17,780 bases of DNA, from assembly GCA_018713005.1 (NCBI GenBank), contig DVFX01000003.1:1-17780 (forward strand). The letters run 5' to 3'. The stretch's first letter is position 1. Every line of letters starts with the position of its first letter. The position numbers and the translations under genes are program-made. Under the pieces are notes generated by a model that was not told the origin of the DNA, did no database searches, and saw only the letters and a list, made by a program, of their open reading frames with translations. The stretch is from Scatomorpha gallistercoris. GTDB taxonomy: Bacteria; Bacillota; Clostridia; Oscillospirales; Oscillospiraceae. Positions 1 to 6,155 of this stretch are shown piece by piece.

Positions 1-156
1 GGCGTAAAGCGCCGCGGCGATGTCGCCCTCGCGCTCTTTCACTGCATCGTAGAGCGAGTCCAGCGCCAGCGCGCGGTAATCCCGCTCAAGCGTCACCCCG
101 GACGCGAACAGCGCCCGCTGCTTTTCAAGGATGGCGGAAATCTCGTTTTCTTTCAT
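1..156 (-). CDS. Aldehyde dehydrogenase family protein, N-terminal fragment (gene runs off the window)
   Basis: This is the first 52 codons of a gene reading leftwards off the window. The protein begins MKENEISAILEKQRALFASG and continues with a helical stretch ending at DIAAALYA. This matches the N-terminal helix of class 3-like NAD(P)-dependent aldehyde dehydrogenases, where a 'KQR..F..G.T....R...L..LYDA' pattern precedes the cofactor domain. Such enzymes oxidise aldehydes to carboxylates. The catalytic Cys and Glu lie outside the window, so activity cannot be judged. The ATG at 154-156 has a strong GGAGGT site at 161-166. It lies downstream of the rplL terminator on the same strand, so it is probably a separate transcription unit, although I see no convincing promoter for it. 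Family call is fairly secure; the substrate is unknown. Confidence 0.75.
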   Translation of the reverse strand, partial: MKENEISAILEKQRALFASGVTLERDYRALALDSLYDAVKEREGDIAAALYA

Positions 157-242
157 ACTTACCTCCACGCTTCACGCCGGTATTGCGGGCGGCTCTTCCG
201 CCCGCTCACGCCCCGGACGGGGCTCAACTTTTACAGTATAGC
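157..242 (-). other. Spacer between rplL terminator and aldehyde dehydrogenase gene, two GC hairpins
   Basis: No gene is seen here. The spacer has two perfect inverted repeats: GCGGGCGG/CCGCCCGC (185-192 and 198-205, 5-base loop) and GCCCC/GGGGC around 211-224. Neither is followed by a T-run on the minus strand, so they are not obvious terminators. They may shape the 5' leader of the aldehyde dehydrogenase mRNA. A TATACT at about 233-238 on the minus strand could be a -10 element, but no good -35 accompanies it. Confidence 0.35.
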
Positions 243-272
243 AAAAGAGGACGCGAAAACGCGTCCTCTTTT
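230..272 (-). terminator. Rho-independent terminator of the rplJ-rplL operon
   Basis: A perfect 13-bp stem (243-255 with 260-272, arms AAAAGAGGACGCG and CGCGTCCTCTTTT) closes a 4-base loop. It lies 12 bases past the rplL stop codon on the minus strand, and the outer stem gives the T-run. The position and T-tract fit an intrinsic terminator for the ribosomal protein operon. Confidence 0.9.
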
Positions 273-284
273 AAGCGGCTAAAC

Positions 285-662
285 TCAGGCAAGCTCGACC
301 TCGGCGCCGACAGCCTCAAGCTGCTTCTTGAGGGCCTCGGCCTCGTCCTTGGAGACCTGCTCCTTGATCTTGGCGGGGACCTTCTCGACGAGAGCCTTCG
401 CCTCGGCGAGGCCCAGGCCGGTGATGGCGCGGACTTCCTTGATGACCTTGATCTTCTCGGCGCCGAAGCTCTTCATGACGACGTCGAACTCGGTCTTCTC
501 CTCCTCGGCGGGGGCGGCGGCGGCAGCGCCGGCAGCGGGGGCGGCGACGGCGGCGGCAGAGACACCGAAGGTCTCCTCAAGGGCGTGTACGAGCTCGCTC
601 AGCTCGAGAACGGACAGAGCCTTGATCTCCTCGATCATGGCGGTAACTTTTTCGCTGGCCAT
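285..662 (-). CDS. rplL: 50S ribosomal protein L7/L12
   Basis: The 125-residue protein is a full-length bacterial L7/L12. An N-terminal dimerisation domain (about residues 1-32, with IKALSVLELSELV) is followed by an Ala/Pro/Glu-rich flexible hinge (about 36-56). The C-terminal domain (about 57-125) has the conserved EKTEFDV, KIKVIKEVR and GLGLAEAKALVE segments that contact elongation factors. Several copies sit on L10 to form the ribosomal stalk that recruits GTPase translation factors. ATG at 660-662 is preceded by AGGAGG at 671-676. It is the second gene after rplJ, with a 98-base spacer, and ends just before a strong terminator. It ends in TGA. Confidence 0.98.
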   Translation of the reverse strand: MASEKVTAMIEEIKALSVLELSELVHALEETFGVSAAAVAAPAAGAAAAAPAEEEKTEFDVVMKSFGAEKIKVIKEVRAITGLGLAEAKALVEKVPAKIKEQVSKDEAEALKKQLEAVGAEVELA

Positions 663-690
663 TATAATTTCCTCCTGTTAATCAGAATTC

Positions 691-733
691 ATTGCGGCTT
701 TTGCCGCTTTCATACGCACGCTCACGGCGTGCA
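691..733 (-). other. Paired hairpins in the rplJ-rplL spacer
   Basis: Two inverted repeats lie between the ribosomal genes: GCACGC/GCGTGC (716-721 and 727-732) and GCGGC/GCCGC (694-698 and 703-707). No T-run follows them on the coding strand, so they do not look like terminators. They could be RNA processing or stability elements that help produce extra L7/L12 relative to L10; that role is inferred. Confidence 0.35.
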
Positions 734-760
734 GCGCATCTTGGCGCTTGTTTGAGCCGA

Positions 761-1318
761 TTACTCGGCGGCGGGGGCCTCTTCCGCAGGGGCGGCCTCC
801 TCGGCGGCGGACTCGACGGAGCCGCCATTCTTCTCGACTATCTGGCCCAGAACAACGGCCAGGCTGGTGATGGGGGCGAGCATGGTACCCAGGACCTTAG
901 CGTACAGCGCGTCCTTGCTGGGCAGCGCGGCGATTTCTTCAATCTCACCGGCGTCCAGAACCTTGCCGTCCATGAACGCGGCCTTGATGTTGAAGCGGTC
1001 GCCCATCTTCTTGGAGTAGTCGCTGATGATGCGGATGGGGGCAATCGGGTCTCCGGCGCTGGTGGCCAGGGAAGTGGTGCCGTTGAGCACATCGTCAAGG
1101 CCCTGAATGCCTGCCTTCTCGAGCGCGAAGCGGGTCAGCGTGTTCTTGACGACGCTGTATTCGACCTCGTTCTGCACCAGCTCGCGGCGCAGCTGAGTGT
1201 CCTCCGCGACGGTGATGCCGCGATAGTCAACGATGACACCGGCGCTGGCGTTCTGGAAACGCTCGGCGAGGGCTTCGACTATGGCCTTCTTCTCACTGAG
1301 GATCTTTGCGTTCGGCAT
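761..1318 (-). CDS. rplJ: 50S ribosomal protein L10
   Basis: L10 anchors the L7/L12 dimers to 23S rRNA at the base of the ribosomal stalk. The 185-residue protein starts MPNAKILSEKKAIVEALAER and carries the family hallmarks VDYRGITVAEDTQLRRELV (about residues 31-50), the VVKNTLTRFALEKAG segment, and a C-terminal helix that binds L7/L12. It ends in an Ala/Glu-rich tail slightly longer than in many homologues. The reading frame is open further upstream to 1444, but that extension lies in the regulatory leader. The ATG at 1316-1318 has GGAGGTG at 1331-1337 and gives the conserved N-terminus. The gene is first in the operon with rplL and is preceded by an L10 leader and attenuator. Confidence 0.97.
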   Translation of the reverse strand: MPNAKILSEKKAIVEALAERFQNASAGVIVDYRGITVAEDTQLRRELVQNEVEYSVVKNTLTRFALEKAGIQGLDDVLNGTTSLATSAGDPIAPIRIISDYSKKMGDRFNIKAAFMDGKVLDAGEIEEIAALPSKDALYAKVLGTMLAPITSLAVVLGQIVEKNGGSVESAAEEAAPAEEAPAAE

Positions 1319-1590
1319 TGCTTCTTGTTTCACCTCCGAAAGTATCTTCGCGCCCAAAAATAAACCTCCGTATCCAAGGACACGGAGGCAGAAAGCTGTC
1401 AAAAGTAGAGCCATCCTCGGCAGGACTTCCGCCGCCTGAAGCACCGCGAAAAGCTTGTAAACACCGCTCCATAAAGCTTGGCGCCGCCTGATACGGAATT
1501 TGCCGACCGGGCTGTACGTCGAATTTCACAAAGCCGTGCTCCCAATTTTCCGCGAGCCGCCTCATTGGCCGCCTGCTGTCTTTGGAGCGC
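1319..1590 (-). ncRNA. L10 leader (ribosomal protein autoregulatory RNA)
   Basis: This long 5' leader of the rplJ-rplL mRNA has the two conserved strands of the L10-binding element. AAAGACAGCAGGC (minus strand, 1583 down to 1571) can pair with CCTGCCGAGG (minus strand, 1424 down to 1415), giving the known kink-turn-like internal loop. In Firmicutes, L10 (with L7/L12) binds this element and promotes termination at a downstream hairpin. Here such a hairpin with a T-rich tail is at 1356-1388. The leader starts about 7 bases after the -10 box at 1597-1602. Recognition rests on motif and position; covariance scoring was not possible. Confidence 0.88.
1356..1388 (-). terminator. Attenuator hairpin in the L10 leader
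   Basis: On the minus strand CCTCCGT pairs with ACGGAGG (outer arms of 1365-1388) and the stem continues through TCC/GGA after one mismatch. It is followed by TTTATTTTT (1364 down to 1356). It lies 38 bases upstream of the L10 start codon, where autoregulatory termination is expected. The inner strand may also compete with the L10-binding fold. Confidence 0.8.
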
Positions 1591-1596
1591 TCAAAT

Positions 1597-1625
1597 ATAA
1601 TATCAGGCCTCGACAAGCTTGTCAA
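1597..1625 (-). promoter_or_regulatory. Promoter of rplJ-rplL
   Basis: Reading on the minus strand, TTGACA (1620-1625) is separated by 17 bases from TATTAT (1597-1602). This is a near-perfect housekeeping sigma-factor promoter, as expected for a ribosomal protein operon. It begins only 10 bases after the end of the gtrA-like gene. Confidence 0.88.
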
Positions 1626-1635
1626 GGATTTTTTG

Positions 1636-2082
1636 TTATTTCCCGGCGTTTTCGCCGCTCCCGCCGTTGACGTTCTTGAAGGTGAAGAAGCGCTGGCCCA
1701 GGTAGTTGAGAGCGGTGAAAATACACATGCCTGCCAGCATAGCCACATTGTCGCTGGCCGTCTCGCTCAGGCCGCTGAACATAACGCCCACAAGCGGCTG
1801 GGCAAGGCCGTAGGCGATGAGGTAGCACACCGCGATGTTTATCACGAAACGCGCAATTTCCTTCCAGCTCTGCGAGCGGCTCTTGAAGGTGAAATACTTG
1901 TTCAGGAAATAGCTCACCACGCTGCCGACTACATAGTTCATCGCCGACGAGAACCAGTAGCCGCAGCCCGCCAGGTTGTAGAGCCCGTACATGACCGCCG
2001 TGCCCACAATGGTGTTTGCTATGCCCACAAGGCAGAACTTCAGAAATTGCCTGTCAAAAAACGCTGAGATTATCTTTTTCAT
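1636..2082 (-). CDS. GtrA-like family membrane protein
   Basis: The 148-residue protein has four predicted hydrophobic segments. Its N-terminal pattern (FLKFCLVGIANTIVGTAVMY), the 'SYFLNKYFTF' segment and the 'NYLGQRFFTF' segment near the C-terminus are hallmarks of GtrA/DPMS3-type proteins. These small membrane proteins assist transfer or flipping of polyprenyl-linked sugars used to decorate cell-surface polymers. No glycosyltransferase partner gene is next to it. ATG at 2080-2082 is chosen because it gives the conserved start; the ribosome site GGGGGAG (2086-2092) is moderate. The frame is open further upstream, but that part has no family similarity. It ends in TAA just before the rplJ promoter, with no terminator visible between them. 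Confidence 0.9.
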   Translation of the reverse strand: MKKIISAFFDRQFLKFCLVGIANTIVGTAVMYGLYNLAGCGYWFSSAMNYVVGSVVSYFLNKYFTFKSRSQSWKEIARFVINIAVCYLIAYGLAQPLVGVMFSGLSETASDNVAMLAGMCIFTALNYLGQRFFTFKNVNGGSGENAGK

Positions 2083-2132
2083 TTGCTCCCCCGGTTTCTG
2101 AGCGCCGCATCGCGGCAAATGAGTTTTTCGCC

Positions 2133-2161
2133 TTGCATTGACGAAATAAATATGATATAGT
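2133..2161 (+). promoter_or_regulatory. Promoter of the orphan gene at 2206
   Basis: TTGCAT (2133-2138), a 17-base spacer and TATAGT (2156-2161) form a good sigma-A-type promoter. Transcription would start near 2168, right at the edge of the inverted repeat at 2169-2187. Confidence 0.65.
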
Positions 2162-2168
2162 TTCTTAA

Positions 2169-2187
2169 AATAAGAATGATTCTTATT
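2169..2187 (+). promoter_or_regulatory. Perfect 9-1-9 inverted repeat, Fur-family-like operator
   Basis: AATAAGAAT G ATTCTTATT is a perfect dyad. Its core TAAGAAT-G-ATTCTTA has the 7-1-7 geometry of operators bound by the Fur family (Fur, PerR, Zur). It overlaps the predicted transcription start of the downstream orphan gene, so binding would block initiation. Which metal or stress regulator would bind is not known, and no regulator gene is in the window. Confidence 0.5.
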
Positions 2188-2205
2188 ATTAGCGAGGTAG
2201 ATAAA

Positions 2206-2574
2206 ATGAGTGAGATTAAAGCCGTAAAGCTGTTCACGCCGGAAGGGGGACGCGTCGACGGCGAGGCCGTATTCGCGGACTATGCCGGGGCAGACAGGGT
2301 CGGGCCCTACCGGGTGGGGAGGCTGGCCTTCTACTACCGCAGCGGATTGAAGCACATCTGCGTGCCCTTCGAGCGCGTGGACCATGTGTTCAAGCGCGCG
2401 ATGCTGTGCGCCTCGCGCACCTGCGGGAAAGTTGTGCACACGGACACCTTCTGGCTGGTGCTGTGCAATGGGGCCGACGAGCTGTGCGAGGCCAAGACCA
2501 TTGACGAGAAGTACGCCGACCGGGCGCTGGAGCTCCTGCGTGAGAGGATAGAGGGCGCGTCCTTCGGGAAGTGA
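2206..2574 (+). CDS. Uncharacterised cysteine-containing small protein (possibly PH-like fold)
   Basis: I do not recognise this 122-residue protein with confidence. It has no signal peptide or membrane segment. It contains five cysteines between about residues 52 and 96 (in HIC, MLC, RTC, VLC, ELC) and several histidines, so metal binding is possible. The pattern 'aFYYRsGLKHICVPFERVDHVFKR', then 'FWLVL' and a final helix resembles small bacterial PH-like domains, which is only a guess. The ATG at 2206 is preferred over an upstream in-frame start at 2176 because GAGGT lies at 2194-2198; the upstream start would fall inside the operator-like dyad. It is transcribed divergently from the GtrA-like gene and is convergent with the transporter, with six bases between stop codons. 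Confidence 0.75.
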   Translation: MSEIKAVKLFTPEGGRVDGEAVFADYAGADRVGPYRVGRLAFYYRSGLKHICVPFERVDHVFKRAMLCASRTCGKVVHTDTFWLVLCNGADELCEAKTIDEKYADRALELLRERIEGASFGK

Positions 2575-2580
2575 GCGCCG

Positions 2581-3468
2581 TCAGCGCCCCTTTGCGGCCT
2601 GACGCCTGGCGCTGAGCGCGTTGAGCACCAGCCCGGCGAAGGCCAGTGCGCCGCCGAGGAGCGTCTCCGGGCTGAACTCGGCGTAGAACACGGCGTCGAT
2701 GGCAGCGCCGCCGAACACCTGCCCGGCGAACATGACGAGGGTCATGGCGACGGAGCTCATGTGCTTTACGCAGATGCTCTGCAGAAAGACGGCCAGGGCG
2801 CCGAGCGCGCCGCCGAAATAGGGCCAGACACGCATGTCAAAGCCTCCGAAGGAGACGTCCTGGCCTATGAGAGCGGCGGCTCCGAGGGCCGCGACGGAGA
2901 CGATAAGTCCCGTGAAGTAGCTGAACCAGGTGCCTGTAAGCAGGCTGGTGCGCTCGGAGAGCTGCGCCGTCACCTGGCGCGTACAGACGCAGCAGGTACC
3001 GGAGAGTATACTCACCGCCACGGGTACGAGCGGCGCGCTGCCCGAGCCGCCCAGCAGGAGCACTATGCCTACGCCGGTTACGGCCAGCCCGCAGAGCTCG
3101 AGTATGCCGAGCTTCCTTTTTGGCATCCCGAAGAGGCCGAAGCAGTCTATTATGAGGCTGGTGACGGCCTGTCCCAGCAGGCTGAGCGCCAGAATGGCTG
3201 TCACGCTTATGCGGCCCACCGCCATCGTGTTGAAGAGCGTAGTGAAATAGTTTATGACCCCGCCGAGCAGAATCGCAAAAGGTACGCCCTTTGCCAGCTT
3301 GAAGGGGTTTTCGCGCTTTATGAGCGCGGCGAGCGTACAGCAGGCGAGCCCCACGACGTGTATTATAAATGTGGTCTGCGTCTCACCGGAGACGGCGGTC
3401 AGCTCGCCGTTCACCGCGAGCATCACTGCTATAATTACCGCGGCAGAACCGGCAACGGCGTAATACAA
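2581..3468 (-). CDS. DMT-superfamily transporter, YdcZ/DUF606 type
   Basis: This 295-residue membrane protein has about ten hydrophobic segments arranged as two similar halves. The signature of DUF606/YdcZ proteins is visible: 'FIIHVVGLACCTLAAL', 'GGVINYFTTLFNTMAVGRI', 'LLGQAVTSLIIDCFGLFGMPKR' and a repeat with 'SYFTGLIVS' and 'GQVFGGAAID' in the second half. The substrate of this group is generally unknown. The best start is TTG at 3466-3468, seven bases after GGAGGG; the frame is open upstream to 3540, but that part overlaps the promoter. It follows the PPC-domain gene on the same strand but has its own promoter. Confidence 0.87.
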   Translation of the reverse strand: MYYAVAGSAAVIIAVMLAVNGELTAVSGETQTTFIIHVVGLACCTLAALIKRENPFKLAKGVPFAILLGGVINYFTTLFNTMAVGRISVTAILALSLLGQAVTSLIIDCFGLFGMPKRKLGILELCGLAVTGVGIVLLLGGSGSAPLVPVAVSILSGTCCVCTRQVTAQLSERTSLLTGTWFSYFTGLIVSVAALGAAALIGQDVSFGGFDMRVWPYFGGALGALAVFLQSICVKHMSSVAMTLVMFAGQVFGGAAIDAVFYAEFSPETLLGGALAFAGLVLNALSARRQAAKGR

Positions 3469-3511
3469 CGTGATTCCCTCCGTAAAAAACTTTTCCGCGG
3501 GCGGAATTGTT

Positions 3512-3540
3512 ATATTATCACGTTGCGCCCAAGATAGCAA
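3512..3540 (-). promoter_or_regulatory. Promoter of the DUF606 transporter
   Basis: On the minus strand TTGCTA (3535-3540) and TAATAT (3512-3517) are 17 bases apart. The inferred start near 3505 leaves a 37-base leader before the TTG start codon. This promoter also explains why the open frame upstream of 3468 should not be included in the protein. Confidence 0.65.
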
Positions 3541-3566
3541 GTGGGATAATGTAAAGTTTTCCGCGC

Positions 3567-4097
3567 TTATTCGAGCTCGAGCCGCTTGTAGGAGGGGGAA
3601 TTCATATCCGTATCGGTTAAGGCCGCGCTTATCCTATCGAGAAGGCCGACCTTTTCCGGGCGCGGCACGTCGGCTAGGCGCGCGTCAATGTCCAGAAGCT
3701 CGAGCACGGCGGTGATGCCCGCGCCCGCCTCGGCGCTCTCCAGCGTCCCGGCGTAAGTGAGGCCGGGGTTGCGGTCATAAAAGCTGGAACCGTACTCGTC
3801 GTACTTCAGGACGCTGCCAATCACGGCGTGGAGGTTCAGCTCCGGCGTCTCGCCGCCGAGGAGCTCTCCGGTGACTGAGGCGAGCTCGTAATCCCAGGCG
3901 TCGTTATATGACCAGACGGACAATCCTCCGCTCTTTTTGTCATAGCTGCCCAGCGCCACGCGCGCGCACGAGCCGTGGGCGCGCACGAGGGCAAACTTTA
4001 TATCCTCCTTCGCGGCGAGCGTTTTCAGCGTGCCGCAGAGCTCTTCGCCCCGCTCGAGGCTGGCGATTATTTTGTCCCCGCTTCTCACATATTTCAC
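3567..4097 (-). CDS. PPC/DUF296 domain protein
   Basis: The 176-residue protein matches the PPC (DUF296) domain: 'GDKIIASLERGEEL', 'TLKTLAAKEDIKFALVRAHGSCARVALGSYD', 'ELASVTGELL' and 'LNLHAVIG'. In plants the domain accompanies AT-hook DNA-binding motifs; bacterial members are small trimeric proteins of unclear function. Two of the three usual metal-binding histidines appear to be missing: HxH is NxH here, and the later GGHL is replaced by TYAGTL. A C-terminal extension of about 35 residues has no clear match. The start is GTG at 4095-4097, six bases after GGAGGGG, and lies 3 bases past the stop of the preceding TRIC gene, so the genes are co-transcribed and probably translationally coupled. 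Confidence 0.82.
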   Translation of the reverse strand: MKYVRSGDKIIASLERGEELCGTLKTLAAKEDIKFALVRAHGSCARVALGSYDKKSGGLSVWSYNDAWDYELASVTGELLGGETPELNLHAVIGSVLKYDEYGSSFYDRNPGLTYAGTLESAEAGAGITAVLELLDIDARLADVPRPEKVGLLDRISAALTDTDMNSPSYKRLELE

Positions 4098-4100
4098 ACT

Positions 4101-4751
4101 TTACCCCTCCTTTTCGTCCACGCCGAGACCCGCGTGCGGCAGGTTCCAGCGGAAGTACGCGCTCAGCAGACGGGTTATCACGACGGCGGCCATGCCGATG
4201 GCTATGGCCCAGGCGTCGCCGGTGTACGGCATCAGCACGACGCAGAGCACAGCGCCGAGTATCGACGCGCTGGCATAGACGTGCTTGCGGAAGATGTACG
4301 GCGTCAGCCCTGCAAGCACGTCGCGCAGCACGCCGCCGCCGACGCCGGTGACCACGCCGACGAACACGAGCAGGAAGGCGTTGTAGTCCGCGTTCTGCTC
4401 CACGGCGGTGCCGATGGCGGAGACTGTGAAGGCCCCGAGGCCCAGGCTGTCCATGACGAGCATAGCCGCGCCGTAGGGGCCGGTGGTTTTCTCCGTGAAG
4501 CCCCGGCGCGCTATGAGGAACACTATGATGCTCGCAGAGATGGCTATCGTGGCGTATATGGGATGCAGAAAAGTGCGCGGGGGCGTGATGCCGAGTATCA
4601 GGTCGCGTATAATGCCGCCGCCCACGGCTGTGGTCAGGCCGAGAATGATGACGCCGAACACGTCCATGTCGCGGCGCACGCCGACAAAGGCGCCGGAGAC
4701 CGCAAAGGCGGCGGTGCCTATGATTTCGAGAACGAGCAGGACGGTCTCCAT
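4101..4751 (-). CDS. TRIC/UPF0126 family cation channel-like membrane protein
   Basis: The 216-residue protein has two repeats of three membrane segments, each carrying the family signature GGG..RD ('GGGIIRDLILG' near residue 47 and 'GGGVLRDVLAG' near residue 131). Proteins of this family are homologous to trimeric intracellular cation channels of animals, and bacterial members conduct monovalent cations. ATG at 4749-4751 overlaps the TGA of the upstream hydrolase gene by one base, which indicates translational coupling. A GTG one codon earlier is possible. It is the middle gene of a three-gene overlapping set. Confidence 0.93.
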   Translation of the reverse strand: METVLLVLEIIGTAAFAVSGAFVGVRRDMDVFGVIILGLTTAVGGGIIRDLILGITPPRTFLHPIYATIAISASIIVFLIARRGFTEKTTGPYGAAMLVMDSLGLGAFTVSAIGTAVEQNADYNAFLLVFVGVVTGVGGGVLRDVLAGLTPYIFRKHVYASASILGAVLCVVLMPYTGDAWAIAIGMAAVVITRLLSAYFRWNLPHAGLGVDEKEG

Positions 4752-5386
4752 CACAGCTTACCCCAGGGAGACTTGAGCATAAGCACCAGCGCCCCGGCGT
4801 CGTTCTCTGCGGTGAGCGTGAGCTTGTTCGTGTTTGAATACGCCACCTCGCCGGGCTCGAAGAGGCTGGTGAACTCCTCACTGTGCCTCAATCTGCGGCT
4901 GCCGCCGCCGACGTTGTAGTGCATCGGCAGCACAAGACGGGGCGTGAGCAGGCGGCAGAGCTCAAAGGCGGCGTAGGGCTCTATTGTGAGTATGCCGCCT
5001 ATCGGAATCATCAGCGCGTCGGCGTCGGCGGCAAGCTCCGCCTGCTCCGGCGTCAGACGGCATCCGAGGTCGCCGAGGTGGACTATTTTCATGCCCTCGC
5101 CGCGGATGATGTGTACCAGGTTTATCCCGCGCAGGCGGCCGCCGAGTACGTCGTGGCCGGTCTCCATCGTCTCCACCTCGAAGGGGGACGGGACGCCGCT
5201 GCGCCTGAGCTTCACCGCGTCTGCTGCGCCGTGGCCGTCGTGGCCGTGGCTGCACAGCACCTCGTCTGCGGTGACGTCAAGCTCGGGAAAGCCCGCGAGC
5301 GTCCCGGCCCTGTATGGGTCGAGCAGGAGAGTGTAGCCGCCTGAGCTGATTTCAAAGCAGGCATATCCGTGCCAGGTTATCTGCAT
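4751..5386 (-). CDS. Metallo-beta-lactamase-fold hydrolase, UPF0173-like
   Basis: The 211-residue protein begins MQITWHGYACFEI and continues 'LLLDPY', typical of the stand-alone metallo-beta-lactamase-fold hydrolases related to UPF0173/YtkL. The metal motif reads SHGHDGHG at about residues 46-53. Other expected ligands are in 'HLGDLG' and 'PMHYNVG'. The canonical motif is H-x-H-x-D-H; here the Asp is one place early and the usual Asp position is Gly. The substrate is unknown. The ATG at 5384-5386 is preferred over an ATG five codons earlier because GGGAGG sits seven bases before it. It is the first gene of the operon with the TRIC and PPC genes. A clear promoter was not found. Confidence 0.88.
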   Translation of the reverse strand: MQITWHGYACFEISSGGYTLLLDPYRAGTLAGFPELDVTADEVLCSHGHDGHGAADAVKLRRSGVPSPFEVETMETGHDVLGGRLRGINLVHIIRGEGMKIVHLGDLGCRLTPEQAELAADADALMIPIGGILTIEPYAAFELCRLLTPRLVLPMHYNVGGGSRRLRHSEEFTSLFEPGEVAYSNTNKLTLTAENDAGALVLMLKSPWGKL

Positions 5387-5437
5387 AGTAGAGCCTCCCA
5401 TTAAAATAATCTGGGTCGCGCAAAGGGTGGATGGTAA

Positions 5438-5466
5438 TTGCTTTCATGTCCCCGGGATGGTATAAT
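5438..5466 (+). promoter_or_regulatory. Promoter of the DUF308 gene
   Basis: TTGCTT (5438-5443), a 17-base spacer and TATAAT (5461-5466), with TGG directly before the -10 giving an extended -10. This is a strong sigma-A-type promoter and leaves a leader of about 115 bases before the start codon. Confidence 0.8.
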
Positions 5467-5472
5467 AGCGCC

Positions 5473-5577
5473 AAATGGTGTACATGGGACACAATGCGCC
5501 TCGTGCATTGTTTTGCCAGGCCGGCTTTGGGCCGTACCGGCGCAGGCGCCCGTCCAAAGCGGGAATACTTATGACAA
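5473..5577 (+). other. Structured 5' leader of the DUF308 gene
   Basis: The leader holds two inverted repeats. ACAATGC/GCATTGT (around 5491-5511) is followed by TTT, and GCTTTGG/CCAAAGC (around 5524-5560) encloses GC-rich pairs. No known riboswitch is recognised. The arrangement could be a regulatory or stabilising RNA fold. Confidence 0.35.
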
Positions 5578-5589
5578 TTGGAGGACTTT

Positions 5590-6123
5590 ATGGATACAAA
5601 AGAAATCATACGCGAGCTGGTTACAGCCGTGGCGTACATCGTGATTGGCGTGCTGCTTGCTCTCAACCCGGACATGAGCGCGACGCTCATATGCTCCGGC
5701 ATAGGCATATGCGCGCTCGCCTACGGCGCGTTCACGCTGCTGATGTATTTCCTTCGCAGCAGGGACGTGGACTCTTCCCGCCTGAACCTGCCGATAGGCA
5801 TAGCCTTCGCGGCACTGGGTGTTTTCTGCCTGATAGCTCCGACCGTAGTGCTGTCCATAATACCGCTGCTCTTCGGCGTAGTGCTGCTGATTGACGGCGC
5901 CGGGAAGCTGGGCCGCGCCCTGGAGTTCAGGCGCAGCGGCTTCAACGGCTGGGGGCTGATTGCCTGCGTTGCGGCGATTATTATGATCTTCGGCGTAATG
6001 CTGGTGACCAGGCCGTTCGTGGCGGTGAACAGCATTATGATAATGTTCGGCGCGCTGCTCATTGCGGACGGGCTCATAGACGTGTACTTCATCTTCAGGG
6101 TGTACCGCGCCTGGAAAAAGTGA
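5590..6123 (+). CDS. HdeD/DUF308 family membrane protein
   Basis: This 177-residue protein has six hydrophobic segments in three similar pairs, each with 'a.GvlLal.P..s..l...G' spacing. This is the DUF308 pattern found in HdeD, an acid-resistance membrane protein of enterobacteria; in Gram-positive bacteria the function is unknown. It has a short cytoplasmic N-terminus (MDTKEIIRE) and a basic C-terminus (RVYRAWKK). ATG at 5590 follows GGAGG (5580-5584) by five bases; a TTG four codons upstream is in frame but lies inside the ribosome site. It is a single-gene unit between its own promoter and terminator. Confidence 0.88.
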   Translation: MDTKEIIRELVTAVAYIVIGVLLALNPDMSATLICSGIGICALAYGAFTLLMYFLRSRDVDSSRLNLPIGIAFAALGVFCLIAPTVVLSIIPLLFGVVLLIDGAGKLGRALEFRRSGFNGWGLIACVAAIIMIFGVMLVTRPFVAVNSIMIMFGALLIADGLIDVYFIFRVYRAWKK

Positions 6124-6128
6124 GGCCG

Positions 6129-6155
6129 GCGGCCCTTCGGGGCCGCAGCTTTTTT
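6129..6155 (+). terminator. Terminator of the DUF308 gene
   Basis: GCGGCCC TTCG GGGCCGC forms a 7-bp stem with a stable UUCG loop (6129-6146), followed by AGC and six Ts. The T-run reaches the stop codon of the convergent S24-like gene. Confidence 0.92.

Noticed and set aside
183..755. Plus-strand frames opposite rplL and rplJ
   Set aside because: They are rich in Gly/Leu/Asp as expected from the reverse complement of the Ala/Glu-rich ribosomal proteins, and both ribosomal genes are certain.
1319..1444. N-terminal extension of L10 (frame open to 1444)
   Set aside because: The extension lies in the attenuator and leader RNA, has no ribosome site, and is not part of L10 in any family member I know.
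2574..2581. Terminator between the convergent orphan gene and the DUF606 transporter
   Set aside because: Only six bases separate the stops and I see no stem with a T-run there.
5475..5894. A 139-codon frame starting in the DUF308 leader
   Set aside because: It overlaps the DUF308 gene in another frame, has no ribosome site, and its sequence is basic and low in pattern.
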